Notes: generated by a model from the sequence alone, not told the origin. DNA of 10,783 nt from JADJLQ01 sp040007895 (GCA_040007895.1 JBDTUE010000143.1:1-10783), one strand, 5' to 3'. Counted from the first letter of the stretch, positions 1 through 8,058 are shown. Made by a program: numbers and translations.

Positions 1-357
1 ACTGCCTTGATAGATCAATATTCACTGGCAAGAGAAAAAAGTGATACGGTATTGCTCAAAAAAATCTTAATGGATGATATAGATCAATTGGTATCAAACG
101 GTGAATGGAGAATGGGTATCCGGGCAGCGGTTAAAGGCATGCTCCAAAGTTCAGCAGGTAGTCCGGGAAGTCGTACACTTCATGTTGAAACTATCCGCCT
201 TCTTAATCCACAAAGTGGCATTGCAGATGCAAAATATGAAATAACGAATGCCGATGGTTCAATGAGAAAAATGTGGAGCACCTTCATAGTTGTTCTCGAT
301 AAAGGCATATGGAAAATTTCTGCAATTCGGAATATGTTACCTTCGGCTGGCAAATAA
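1..357 (+). CDS. NTF2/SnoaL-like (DUF4440-type) protein, 5' end missing
   Basis: The reading frame is open from the first base to the TAA at 355-357, so the gene starts upstream of the window. The TTG at 7 is probably an internal Leu codon, because family-like sequence (T-A-L-I-D-Q-Y) precedes it. The visible 118 residues follow the NTF2-like cone fold: an N-terminal helix (DQYSLAREKSDTVLLKKIL), a middle stretch where this family usually has a G-x-x-A-I-type helix, then beta strands ending in a W-S-T-F-I-V-V-L segment and G-I-W-K-I-S-A-I-R-N-M. That ending resembles the 'W+I...N' tail of SgcJ/EcaC and DUF4440 proteins. These proteins are small ketosteroid-isomerase-like folds, often of unknown substrate, so no reaction can be assigned. 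The fold is moderately sure; a signal peptide, if any, lies outside the window. Confidence 0.6.
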   Translation, partial: TALIDQYSLAREKSDTVLLKKILMDDIDQLVSNGEWRMGIRAAVKGMLQSSAGSPGSRTLHVETIRLLNPQSGIADAKYEITNADGSMRKMWSTFIVVLDKGIWKISAIRNMLPSAGK

Positions 358-436
358 AAGGAAGTAACTTATTTGTAGGTGACAATAAATTTCATTTTTA
401 GATTTAATTTATTCTCCTACAACGGAAATTGAGAAA

Positions 437-760
437 ATGAACACGGACCCATTCTACATTCTGAAAAAAGATGATATCATAGAAATAGGCATTGATCACC
501 TGGATCGACTTTTTATAATACCGGCACATCAACATTTTGAATATATCTATAGGTCGGCTGCGGAAGTTGGCTGGGATGATAAAGGAAACTTCCTGTTTTC
601 ACCAAAACCAAGGGAATGGTCCTATTTTGATTGGTATAAGCATATTGTTACTATTGTAAAAACCGAATATGGATGTACCCTGCTTATCAAGCCGCAAACA
701 CTCTTTTCAAATATTTCCGACGAGTTAAAGGAGCAAATACTAAATTTTATAATTGATTAA
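437..760 (+). CDS. Small conserved-looking protein of unknown function
   Basis: This is a 107-residue acidic soluble protein with no signal peptide, membrane segment or metal-binding cluster. It begins at ATG 437, the first Met of the frame, 79 bases after the previous gene. The densest motif-like part is residues 15-63: I-G-I-D-x-x-x-R-L-F-I near residue 17, a F-E-Y-I-Y-R-S-A-A-E-V-G-W-D block near 35-47, and S-P-K-P-R-E-W-S-Y-F-D-W-Y at about 55-67. A helical tail (SDELKEQILNFI) closes it. The pattern reminds me of small proteins first found in integron cassettes (the Hfx_Cass5 type), but that is memory of a pattern and not a verified match; no integron attachment site is visible here. It ends 6 bases from the convergent regulator gene. 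The coding call is fairly secure; the function is unknown. Confidence 0.7.
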   Translation: MNTDPFYILKKDDIIEIGIDHLDRLFIIPAHQHFEYIYRSAAEVGWDDKGNFLFSPKPREWSYFDWYKHIVTIVKTEYGCTLLIKPQTLFSNISDELKEQILNFIID

Positions 761-766
761 AGATTC

Positions 767-1330
767 CTATTTATTATTTATGCTGTCCAATTGTATGAGT
801 TTGTTGCCATTCGAATCAACAACGATGACTTGAACTTTTTTATCCCCTAATTGAATCACAGTGTCTTTTGCATCTATATTGATTGAATTTATTGTCTGGC
901 CATTCTTTACTGATTTGTTTAAAAACAAAAATAATAGTATGAGGGACAGTATTATTAGCGAGATTAGGACTTTTAGATTAGACAGTTGGTGTTCCTTTAT
1001 AATCACCGGTCGATTCCCTCTTCTCAATAACCGGTATCCTTTTTTAGGAATGGTTTCTATCTGAAGCCATGGATCGAGACCATGCACTTTAAAAATTTCT
1101 CTGAGTTTAAATATATTTTTTGTGAGGGCTGTTTCACCGGTTAATTGATTTCCCTGCCAGATTCTTTCTATAAATAATTGTTTTTCTATCAATCGACCTT
1201 CAAACTCACTTAATAGTGTTAAGATCTGCATCAATTGATGCTCTAATTTAATTCGAACCTTTTTCCCCTGTTGCATAATCAGGATTTCGTCTGAGTGGCT
1301 CAAAATTTCTATTTCCGGTGAAATTTCCAT
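767..1330 (-). CDS. Membrane-anchored winged-helix regulator (ToxR/CadC-like)
   Basis: This 187-residue protein is likely a one-component transcription regulator tethered to the inner membrane. Residues 1-104 form an OmpR/PhoB-type (Trans_reg_C) winged helix. The recognition-helix region is about 62-82 (LTGETALTKNIFKLREIF), and the wing ends in the typical I-E-T-I-P-K-K-G-Y-R-L-L at 91-102. One strongly hydrophobic helix at 119-137 follows, then only about 50 residues (138-187) that should face the periplasm. There is no receiver domain, which fits ToxR/CadC and not a two-component regulator. The outer domain is short, polar and lacks Cys, unlike CadC's large sensor domain; its signal is unknown. 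Start is ATG 1330-1328. It is divergent from the exported hydrolase at 1439, with 108 bases between, so that gene is a natural but unproven target. It converges on the 437-760 gene. Confidence 0.85.
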   Translation of the reverse strand: MEISPEIEILSHSDEILIMQQGKKVRIKLEHQLMQILTLLSEFEGRLIEKQLFIERIWQGNQLTGETALTKNIFKLREIFKVHGLDPWLQIETIPKKGYRLLRRGNRPVIIKEHQLSNLKVLISLIILSLILLFLFLNKSVKNGQTINSINIDAKDTVIQLGDKKVQVIVVDSNGNKLIQLDSINNK

Positions 1331-1438
1331 TCGTAAGTGTAAGAAGATAAATAAAGGATATAAATAGGATACGCTCCTAAAGGTATGACCATCTTCCTGT
1401 TAGTACATTTCGAAAAATAAATTATTAATCAGAATCTT

Positions 1439-2515
1439 ATGAAAAAGTGGAAAATAAAGCTCGCATGTTCCTTAGTATTCTTTATCCAGATCCAGCTCGT
1501 ATTATGTGCACAAGACACTAAAAAAGAAGAATTTATCCTTCATAGTAAGGACGGCTTTGATATAGCCGGTGAAATCGAATATCCCAACAGACAGGGAAAA
1601 TTCCCTACAGCCATTTTAATCTGGGGCAGCGGACCACAGACCAGGGACCAGGAGATATCTGGCTCACCTATGTTTAAACAGATAGCCAGTTTTTTAAATG
1701 CTAAGGGGATGGCCGTGGTGCGCATAGATAAGCGGGGCTGCGGAAAATCAACTGGATCCTTTAAAGCAGAGGGGAGTTATACTACCAGAGATCTTGCAAA
1801 TGATATCAGCCTTGTTTATTCTTTTGTACAAAAACATAAAGCAGTAGATATTTCCAGGATAGGATTAATCGGTCATAGCGAAGGCAGTATCATTGCATCG
1901 ATCTTAGGCACCGAATTACCTGGATTGAATTGGATTATTGAATTTGGTCCTTCGGCAGTTCCAGGTGATTCCATCACTGCTTATCAGACAAGGCTAAATC
2001 GTTTAAAATTGGGAATGCCTTCTGAGGTTTCCAATGCCATCGGAAAAGTGTGGGAAAAATATTTCCGTTTTATCAAAGACGGTTATCAAAATGATTCTGC
2101 TTATTATTCTATAGGGCGTGAATTTCTAATAGCTCATGGCCTGGAGAAGGATGACAAAAGGATCACGCCAGCTTTTATTGATCAATTATTAGATGGTTAT
2201 AAAACACCCTGGAATCAATATTTTTTCAATACGGATCCGGCATCTTTTCTGGAAAAAATAAAAATTCCATTCTTAGCTGTATTTGGTGGTGATGACATGG
2301 AAACCAGCGTAAATCAAAACCTTATTCCCATGTATTCCGCCCTCTCCAAATCCGGAAATAAAAACTATAGAATTGTCATACTCCCCGATGAAGATCATTT
2401 TTTCTTACGCTATCAGGATAAACAAATGACAAAACATAAATTTGGAGAAATGAAGGTTTCGGCAAGATTGCTCAATTTATTTGCCGATTGGTTCAAAACA
2501 AATCGCATTTTGTAA
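1439..2515 (+). CDS. Exported alpha/beta hydrolase
   Basis: This 358-residue protein starts with a classic signal peptide (K-K-W-K-I-K, hydrophobic core 8-22, probable cleavage after A24 in L-C-A-Q-D), so it likely acts in the periplasm. The alpha/beta hydrolase fold is supported in order by: an oxyanion-region G-S-G-P near 63-66; D-K-R-G-C-G-K-S-T-G at 97-106; the nucleophile elbow G-H-S-E-G at 145-149 with Ser147; the acid region G-G-D-D at 283-286; and the catalytic His in D-E-D-H-F-F (His320). The triad Ser147/Asp285 or Asp286/His320 appears complete. An inserted helical lid lies about 170-260. The closest style is the COG1073-like esterase/dienelactone-hydrolase group, many of which are carboxylesterases of unknown substrate; a peptidase role cannot be excluded. 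It is transcribed away from the membrane regulator at 767-1330 and is followed by a 178-base gap. Confidence 0.88.
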   Translation: MKKWKIKLACSLVFFIQIQLVLCAQDTKKEEFILHSKDGFDIAGEIEYPNRQGKFPTAILIWGSGPQTRDQEISGSPMFKQIASFLNAKGMAVVRIDKRGCGKSTGSFKAEGSYTTRDLANDISLVYSFVQKHKAVDISRIGLIGHSEGSIIASILGTELPGLNWIIEFGPSAVPGDSITAYQTRLNRLKLGMPSEVSNAIGKVWEKYFRFIKDGYQNDSAYYSIGREFLIAHGLEKDDKRITPAFIDQLLDGYKTPWNQYFFNTDPASFLEKIKIPFLAVFGGDDMETSVNQNLIPMYSALSKSGNKNYRIVILPDEDHFFLRYQDKQMTKHKFGEMKVSARLLNLFADWFKTNRIL

Positions 2516-2551
2516 ATAAAAGGCAGCAAATCGTTTTTTACTATTCTTTAA

Positions 2552-2587
2552 GCCAAGCCTCTTTAAGATTTCTATAAGGGTCTTGGT
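2552..2587. repeat. Imperfect inverted repeat (hairpin) after hydrolase gene
   Basis: CCAAG (2553-2557) pairs with CTTGG (2582-2586). After one C/T mismatch, CTCTT (2559-2563) pairs with AAGGG (2576-2580, one G-T pair), leaving a 12-base loop. It sits 37 bases after the hydrolase stop. No U-run follows on the plus strand, so an intrinsic terminator is not clear. It could be an RNA 3'-end structure or chance. Confidence 0.35.
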
Positions 2588-2635
2588 AAATCCAATCTAT
2601 ACAGAGTATGCCATGTTTCTTTTAATTTTTAAAAT

Positions 2636-2663
2636 TTGACGCTTAACTTTAGCAGGATATAAG
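2636..2663 (+). promoter_or_regulatory. Possible promoter for the adenylate cyclase gene
   Basis: TTGACG (2636-2641) and TATAAG (2658-2663) are separated by 16 bases, each one mismatch from the classical sigma70 boxes. The predicted start would be near 2670, giving a leader of roughly 24 bases before ATG 2694. TTTG at 2635-2638 also fits a Bacteroidota -33 box, but the matching TAnnTTTG -7 box is poor. AT-rich sequence makes chance matches common. Confidence 0.3.
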
Positions 2664-2693
2664 CCTCCATCTTAAAGTAAAAAATGTTTTGAT

Positions 2694-4631
2694 ATGAAAT
2701 TCTTTTTCATTTTAGTTGCAACCTTTGCATCATATTGTTTATTGGCTCAGGACCAACCGATCCCTCCATTGCCAAAAGACGCAGAAACAAAAGTGGGACC
2801 AGACCAGGTTGAAAAAAACCTGCAATTAGCCCGATCCTATTATGAATCCGGAGATTACCGGGAAGCATCAAGAGCTGCTAATAAAGTAATGGAGGTTGCT
2901 CCAGGTTTGGGGATGGGAAAACAAATGAAAGAAGCAACAAAAATACTCGTCCTCTCAGAACAAATCCTCGCATTCCATCGAAGTAGATCTAAAGGTGATG
3001 GAACAGGTTCGATGGCTGTCGCTTTACAACTTTCAGATTTATTTTATAAAAATGGCCAATACGATAAGGCAGCAGAGCTGGCTTCTGAATCCTATCAAGA
3101 TGCTGTGCAGGTAGATAATAAATCATTTATGGCAACTGCTTTAAATAAAGAAGCCAAAGCCGTTTTGAAAAATGATAAAGCGTCTAAGTCGGATATGGAA
3201 GATGCCCGGCTAAAATTGAGGAAGAGCCTTAAACTCATCAACGAAAATAAAATGATGGATCCCCGGTTGAAAAAAGAAAACCTGGAATATCTTGAAGAAT
3301 TAGGGGATCATTATATAAGAGCTGATGAGTTCAATAAATCTACCGAAGCGCTTAAAATGGTAATGGACTCCATCAATATCAATCTTGGTAGTTGGCAATT
3401 TCAGGATATGCATTTCAATCTGGCTGATTTGGATGATTCAAACAAAATGAGGAAAGTGGTCATCGGACATCCCAATGAAATGAGGGACTATAAGAGTGAA
3501 GATTTTTATAAAAAAATTATCGTGTTGAATAGAGACAGGATGGCGAAGGAATTGATTTCTCCTTTACCTCCCCCAACTCCGAATGGCCCGGATGCCCAAA
3601 TTATGGTAAAACAGGTTACAGATGAAATGAAAGAGCTATGGCCTACTCAGTTGAAAGCCATAGATGATGATTTTTCTGAAAGCGAATCACGCATCGGAAA
3701 ATTAGCAACCCCGGATGTCAGGAAAGAACTCCTCGTAGCTACGTATAAAAATAAATACGATTCATTGATGCATTTACATGTCATTGATTCGATTAATCTT
3801 GAAAAACAAAAATTGTCGATCCAACAACACGAAGCAGAAATGGATAAGCAAAAAGCCCGACGCTCCTATATGATGACCGGTTCAGGTAGCACTCTATTAT
3901 TATCTTTTTTCTTGTTCGTTGGTTTTACCAGACAAAAAAAGAATAACCGAATGCTGTCACTTAAAAATGTGGAAATACAAATGGCCCAGGATCGCTCTGA
4001 AGAGTTGTTGTTAAATATATTACCTGCTCAGGTAGCAGATGAACTTAAACAATTTGGAGAATCCAAAGCACGGCGATATGATAATGTCAGTGTACTATTC
4101 AGCGATTTTATAGACTTCACGCGGATCGCAGAAAAAATGACTCCTGAAGTATTGGTTAAAGATCTTGATTATTGCTTTAAGGCTTTTGACAAAATCATTG
4201 GAAAACATTCCTTGGAAAAAATAAAAACCATAGGAGATGCTTATATGTGTGCCGGGGGATTGGCTGATGGGACGGAAAACTATACTACCCAAATCGTGCA
4301 AGCCGCTATGGAAATACAACAATTTCTGAATCACTGGAAAGCAGAAAAACTAGAAAAAGGTGAGCCATATTTTGAAGCCCGCATTGGTATTCATACCGGA
4401 TCTGTAGTAGCAGGTGTCGTCGGGATGAAAAAATATGCTTACGATATATGGGGTGATACCGTCAATATTGCTTCCCGGATGGAATTGAGCAGTGAACCAG
4501 GACGGATTAATATCTCCGGTGAAACCTATAAGATGCTTGGAGATAATTTCACCTGTACCTATCGTGGTAAAGTAAAAGCTAAAAACAAAGGAGAGATCGA
4601 TATGTATTTTGTAGAAGATACATTGATATAA
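2694..4631 (+). CDS. Receptor-type class III adenylate cyclase with TPR region
   Basis: This 645-residue protein is predicted to make cAMP from ATP. Residues 1-18 are a signal peptide (cleavage near L-L-A/Q-D). TPR-like helical repeats follow at about 37-70 (Y-Y-E-S-G-D-Y-R-E-A-S-R-A), 107-140 and 193-225. A proline-rich stretch lies at 289-299, a charged helix at about 365-390, one membrane helix at about 395-412, a linker helix with L-L-L-N-I-L-P-A-Q-V-A at 438-448, then the cyclase domain at about 460-640. The catalytic set looks complete: metal-binding Asp471 (F-S-D-F) and Asp515 (I-G-D-A-Y), adenine-selecting Lys511 (K-I-K-T-I-G) and Asp584 (Y-D-I-W-G), and transition-state Asn591 and Arg595 (N-I-A-S-R-M). 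Lys/Asp predicts ATP; guanylate cyclases carry Glu/Cys there. Topology puts the TPRs outside and the cyclase inside, working as a homodimer. Ligand and cAMP effector are not visible here. Confidence 0.92.
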   Translation: MKFFFILVATFASYCLLAQDQPIPPLPKDAETKVGPDQVEKNLQLARSYYESGDYREASRAANKVMEVAPGLGMGKQMKEATKILVLSEQILAFHRSRSKGDGTGSMAVALQLSDLFYKNGQYDKAAELASESYQDAVQVDNKSFMATALNKEAKAVLKNDKASKSDMEDARLKLRKSLKLINENKMMDPRLKKENLEYLEELGDHYIRADEFNKSTEALKMVMDSININLGSWQFQDMHFNLADLDDSNKMRKVVIGHPNEMRDYKSEDFYKKIIVLNRDRMAKELISPLPPPTPNGPDAQIMVKQVTDEMKELWPTQLKAIDDDFSESESRIGKLATPDVRKELLVATYKNKYDSLMHLHVIDSINLEKQKLSIQQHEAEMDKQKARRSYMMTGSGSTLLLSFFLFVGFTRQKKNNRMLSLKNVEIQMAQDRSEELLLNILPAQVADELKQFGESKARRYDNVSVLFSDFIDFTRIAEKMTPEVLVKDLDYCFKAFDKIIGKHSLEKIKTIGDAYMCAGGLADGTENYTTQIVQAAMEIQQFLNHWKAEKLEKGEPYFEARIGIHTGSVVAGVVGMKKYAYDIWGDTVNIASRMELSSEPGRINISGETYKMLGDNFTCTYRGKVKAKNKGEIDMYFVEDTLI

Positions 4632-4760
4632 TACTCCGGATAAAGGAAAGTTTGAAATAATTTAAAATTTGCTCCTGGGTAAACAATAATTATTCATTGC
4701 TACTTACTTTAAAAGACTGGCTCTACGACTAATAGTATTTCATTTAGTTTATGAGAATTT

Positions 4761-6230
4761 TTATTTCCTGCCTTTCCAGACATAAAATACAATGACACCC
4801 AGTCCTACAATGACCAATCCGGCCAGGCTTGTATTCGTTTTATAAATCAATAAATTCACGCACATTAAAAATGCAAATACTAAATACAATGCAGGTATTA
4901 CCGGATACCCGAATGCTTTGTATGGCCTCACCGCATCCGGTTGTTTTTTGCGAAGAATGAATATGGCCAGGATTGTAATGAAATAAAATATAAGAATAGT
5001 GAATACGGTATAATCCAATAGTTTACCGTATGTACCTGTCAAACACAAAAGCGAAGCCCATACCGATTGAATGATAATGGAATATCCCGGCACTCCTTTT
5101 TTATTTAATTCTCCTGCTTTACTGAAAAATAACTTTTCTTGAGCCATAGCATAGTACACTCTCGACCCGGATAAGATCAATCCATTATTACAGCCAAACG
5201 TGGATATCATGATGAAGATGGCCATGATGAACGTGCCTACATTCCCAAAGATCATTTCCGCTGCCGCCGTTCCTACACGGTCATTGCTGGCAAACATGAT
5301 TCCCCTGCTTACTACATCAGCTCCATCGGGAGTACCTTTCACAGGCAGTAACATTTGATATGCAAGATTTGCAAGGATATATAATAAGCTTACGATTAAG
5401 GTGCCATAAAATAAACTCATCGGTATATCTCTTTTCGGATTTTTAATTTCCGCTGCGGTATAGGTAATATTATTCCATGCAGAACTGGAAAATAATGGAC
5501 CTACTAAGGCAAGTCCGAAAGCGGATAATAAACTGATCCCCTGGATAGAATGTGTAATAATAGATCCATTTATATTTTCCGTAGTAAAGGATGCCCAGGC
5601 ATCCGTCCAGTTAGCAGCCAGCGTATCCCACTTTAATGCTACCAGTATTCCCACCACAATGAGTCCGGTTAGAGCTAATGCTTTTACAAGAGTAAGTACC
5701 AACTGAACCAACTTTGCTTCTTTAACTCCCTGCAGATTGATCAAACTTAAGACGACGATACTTGCAACAGCAAGCAATTGAGTAGCAGAAATATCCAAAG
5801 GGCCGAGATGAAATAAAATATTAGATTCATTAAAAAACGGAATCAGGACTCCGGTATATCGTGCAAATGCAACAGCCACTGCAGCAATCGTTCCGGTCTG
5901 TATCACTAAAAACGTACACCAACCAAATAGAAATGCAATAAGTGAATTATAGGATTCTTTGAGGTATACAAATTGTCCTCCCACTTTGGGCATCATACCA
6001 GCGAGTTCACCATAACTCAATGCACCAATCAACGTAACGATACCGGTAATGATCCATGCTAACATCACCCATCCTGATCCTCCTAATAATCTGGATACAT
6101 CAGCAGAAACAATAAATATCCCGGATCCAATCATAGATCCCATTACGATCATGGTACTATCCAGCAGATTAAGTTCTCTTGAAAAAGAACGGGCAGGAGC
6201 ATCAACAGGATTTAGATTTTCTTTGGCCAT
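4761..6230 (-). CDS. APC-family amino-acid permease, 12 TM
   Basis: This 489-residue integral membrane protein belongs to the APC superfamily (LAT/SteT/YfnA-like branch). It has the hallmark G-S-M-I-G-S-G-I-F of helix 1 (31-39), the helix 2-3 loop G-E-L-A-G-M-M-P-K-V-G-G-Q (74-86), the W-N-N-I-T-Y segment with A-E-I-K-N-P-K-R-D-I-P (252-270), and G-S-R-V-Y-Y-A-M-A-Q-E (355-365). About twelve hydrophobic segments can be drawn, starting at 24-44 and ending at 468-486, with a soluble N-terminus. Start is ATG 6230-6228; length is normal for the family. It should move a neutral amino acid by proton symport or exchange across the inner membrane; the exact substrate cannot be read from sequence. The divergent neighbour is a threonine aldolase, which makes threonine, serine or glycine reasonable guesses. 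The family is sure, the substrate is not. Confidence 0.92.
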   Translation of the reverse strand: MAKENLNPVDAPARSFSRELNLLDSTMIVMGSMIGSGIFIVSADVSRLLGGSGWVMLAWIITGIVTLIGALSYGELAGMMPKVGGQFVYLKESYNSLIAFLFGWCTFLVIQTGTIAAVAVAFARYTGVLIPFFNESNILFHLGPLDISATQLLAVASIVVLSLINLQGVKEAKLVQLVLTLVKALALTGLIVVGILVALKWDTLAANWTDAWASFTTENINGSIITHSIQGISLLSAFGLALVGPLFSSSAWNNITYTAAEIKNPKRDIPMSLFYGTLIVSLLYILANLAYQMLLPVKGTPDGADVVSRGIMFASNDRVGTAAAEMIFGNVGTFIMAIFIMISTFGCNNGLILSGSRVYYAMAQEKLFFSKAGELNKKGVPGYSIIIQSVWASLLCLTGTYGKLLDYTVFTILIFYFITILAIFILRKKQPDAVRPYKAFGYPVIPALYLVFAFLMCVNLLIYKTNTSLAGLVIVGLGVIVFYVWKGRK

Positions 6231-6330
6231 CAGGTATTATTTTTTTACAAAATATGAATTATTAAAAATGTAAGGCTGATGAAAATAGATATTATTCCAT
6301 GAAGAGTAGATACCAATTGAAAAAACAAAC

Positions 6331-6344
6331 CATAACCGGTTGTG
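6331..6344. promoter_or_regulatory. Palindrome between permease and aldolase genes
   Basis: An AACCGGTT core (6334-6341) is extended by CA/TG on the outside, giving 12 of 14 symmetric positions. It lies in the 180-base region between the two divergent genes, 70 bases before the aldolase start. Such placement suits a shared operator, but a single small palindrome may be chance. Confidence 0.25.
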
Positions 6345-6410
6345 CTCCTGTCAATAATAGAAAAAATATTTCATCACATTTTTATCAAATTTGCAATCAA
6401 ATAAATAATA

Positions 6411-7445
6411 ATGATTGATCTTATAAGTGATACCATCACCCGACCTACACCCGGTATGTTGCAGGCTATGATGACTGCGGTGGTCGGTGATGATGTATTC
6501 AGGGAGGACCCTACTGTCAATGCGTTGGAATCAAAAATGGCCGCTATGTTTGGACATGAAGCAGCTTTGTTTTGTCCTTCCGGAACAATGACCAATCAAA
6601 TCGCAGTTAAAGCCCACACCCAGGATCTGGACGAAGTGATTATGGATATTTCCTCCCATATCTATTTGTTTGAGTTAGGTGGCTATAGCTTTAATTCACG
6701 GGTAGCCATCCATTTAATTCATGGTGAAAATGGCAAGTTTAAAGCGGAAGATATCGTAGGAGCGATTAAACCTAAAGCGGATTGGTTACCTAATTCCCGG
6801 CTTGTAGTTATTGAAAACAGTTCGAATCGCGGCGGCGGTAATTTTTATACTATTGATGAATTAATTCCTATCGCTAAAGTATGTAAAGAAAAAGGACTTC
6901 GGTTACATCTGGATGGAGCCAGGCTGTTTAATGTGCTGGTTGAAACAGGCGAGACTACATTTCAATATGGTGCTTTATTCGATTCGATATCCATATGCCT
7001 GTCAAAAGGTCTGGGTGCGCCGGTCGGTTCATGCCTTATCGGACCCTCAGAATTTATTGCAAAATCAAGAAAACTTCGGAAAGTATTAGGAGGAGGAATG
7101 CGTCAGGCGGGATTCCTTGCTGCAGCAGGCTTGTATGCGTTGGATCATCATGTGTCACGGCTTAAAGAAGATAATGACAGGGCAAAAAAAATCGGAGCCT
7201 GTTTACGCGCTCTTTCTTTTATAGAAGAAGTCAAACCAGTAAAAACCAATATTGTTGTCTTCTCATTAAAGCCACCGAGGTCTGCTGAATGGATGCATAA
7301 AGAATTAAGTAAACATAAAGTAAGAGCGGTTACCATTGGCCCAGGTGCCGTTCGATTTACCACTCATCTCGATTTTACAGAAGAAATGTGTGATCAATTG
7401 ATCGGCATTCTAAAACGAATTGATGACAATCTGGACGATCATTAA
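6411..7445 (+). CDS. ltaE: Low-specificity L-threonine aldolase
   Basis: This 344-residue cytoplasmic PLP enzyme (fold type I, beta-eliminating lyase family) splits L-threonine or L-allo-threonine into glycine and acetaldehyde. The start is well set by the canonical N-terminus M-I-D-L-x-S-D-T-x-T-x-P-T; here residue 5 is Ile where many homologues, including E. coli LtaE, have Arg. Visible motifs: E-D-P-T-V-N-A-L-E (32-40), P-S-G-T-M-T-N-Q (56-63), S-H-I-Y-L-F-E with the PLP-stacking His83, L-H-L-D-G-A-R (165-171) with Asp168 for the pyridine nitrogen and Arg171, and the Schiff-base Lys199 in L-S-K-G-L-G-A-P-V-G-S. G-G-G-M-R-Q-A-G (227-234) is also typical. Length is normal. It is divergent from an amino-acid permease, suggesting coupled uptake and catabolism or glycine supply, and converges on the cupin gene 127 bases away. 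Confidence 0.95.
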   Translation: MIDLISDTITRPTPGMLQAMMTAVVGDDVFREDPTVNALESKMAAMFGHEAALFCPSGTMTNQIAVKAHTQDLDEVIMDISSHIYLFELGGYSFNSRVAIHLIHGENGKFKAEDIVGAIKPKADWLPNSRLVVIENSSNRGGGNFYTIDELIPIAKVCKEKGLRLHLDGARLFNVLVETGETTFQYGALFDSISICLSKGLGAPVGSCLIGPSEFIAKSRKLRKVLGGGMRQAGFLAAAGLYALDHHVSRLKEDNDRAKKIGACLRALSFIEEVKPVKTNIVVFSLKPPRSAEWMHKELSKHKVRAVTIGPGAVRFTTHLDFTEEMCDQLIGILKRIDDNLDDH

Positions 7446-7572
7446 ACATGACTGAGCTTTAACAAACAAATAAACCGAAGAATAGATTTTAAACTAATGC
7501 ATTATAGTATGATCCCCTAAGCACTATTCCACCTAAAATGCAAATGACATATAATAAAAACAAAGTTGCTTA

Positions 7573-8058
7573 TTATATCATGTTTCTTTGTAACACAGCC
7601 TTTAAAGGTTGATCTGAAGTCACCTTCACACTATGCACAGTATTAAGCGGAAGTTCAAAATAATCACCGGCAGCAAAACGATGGGCTTCATGATTGATCA
7701 TCAAGGTGCAGGTACCTTCCAGAATAAAAAAACTTTCAGTCATATCATCATGGTCTTCATCTGGGATCGTGTCCCGTACATAACCGACAAACTGAACTAT
7801 TTTATCTTTTTCTCTGATTGGAAGCAGAAATATGTTTTCTGCATTCTGTGGCAAGCTTATATGAGCAGTGCCTTTTAACCAGGCATCTAAAGAAGAATAC
7901 TTATTAATTAAAGGGGGATTGGTAAGATCAAAATGTTCTTCCAGGCTAAAATTATTAAGTACATCCATGATATTGCTTTTTAGCTTTGGATTGAGTGGCT
8001 TACCAATGAGTTCATTAGCAAGTTTAAGTTCGTCTTCTGCAGGGTCCTTTGATTTCAT
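7573..8058 (-). CDS. Cupin protein, likely partner or anti-sigma of the ECF sigma factor
   Basis: This 161-residue soluble protein begins 27 bases after the sigma-factor stop on the same strand, so the two are almost certainly one operon. Residues about 75-158 form a single cupin barrel: H103 and E108 in D-E-D-H-D-D-M-T-E-S-F, G115, then G-D-Y-F-E-L-P-L-N-T-V-H with G131, P137 and His142. The usual second His of motif 1 is replaced by Asp104/Asp105, and Asn139 stands where motif 2 has Gly, so metal binding is plausible but altered. Residues 8-65 are helical-looking and may contact the sigma factor. The arrangement resembles RpoE-ChrR, where a cupin domain follows a zinc-binding anti-sigma domain, but this protein has only one Cys (C117) and no H-x3-C-x2-C cluster, and it is shorter. 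An anti-sigma or sensor role is inferred from context; a sugar- or oxidant-responsive cupin is the alternative. Confidence 0.8.
   Translation of the reverse strand: MKSKDPAEDELKLANELIGKPLNPKLKSNIMDVLNNFSLEEHFDLTNPPLINKYSSLDAWLKGTAHISLPQNAENIFLLPIREKDKIVQFVGYVRDTIPDEDHDDMTESFFILEGTCTLMINHEAHRFAAGDYFELPLNTVHSVKVTSDQPLKAVLQRNMI

Noticed and set aside
1439..1510. Possible lipoprotein signal in the alpha/beta hydrolase (L-V-L-C)
   Set aside because: The residue before Cys is Leu, not Gly/Ala/Ser, and a normal signal peptidase I site (L-C-A/Q) directly follows.
4095..4334. A 79-codon minus-strand frame inside the cyclase domain
   Set aside because: It overlaps the most conserved catalytic part of the cyclase on the opposite strand and shows no family features.
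7495..7504. Palindrome TAATGCATTA between the aldolase and cupin genes
   Set aside because: It is short, AT-rich and lies between convergent 3' ends, where an operator is unlikely.
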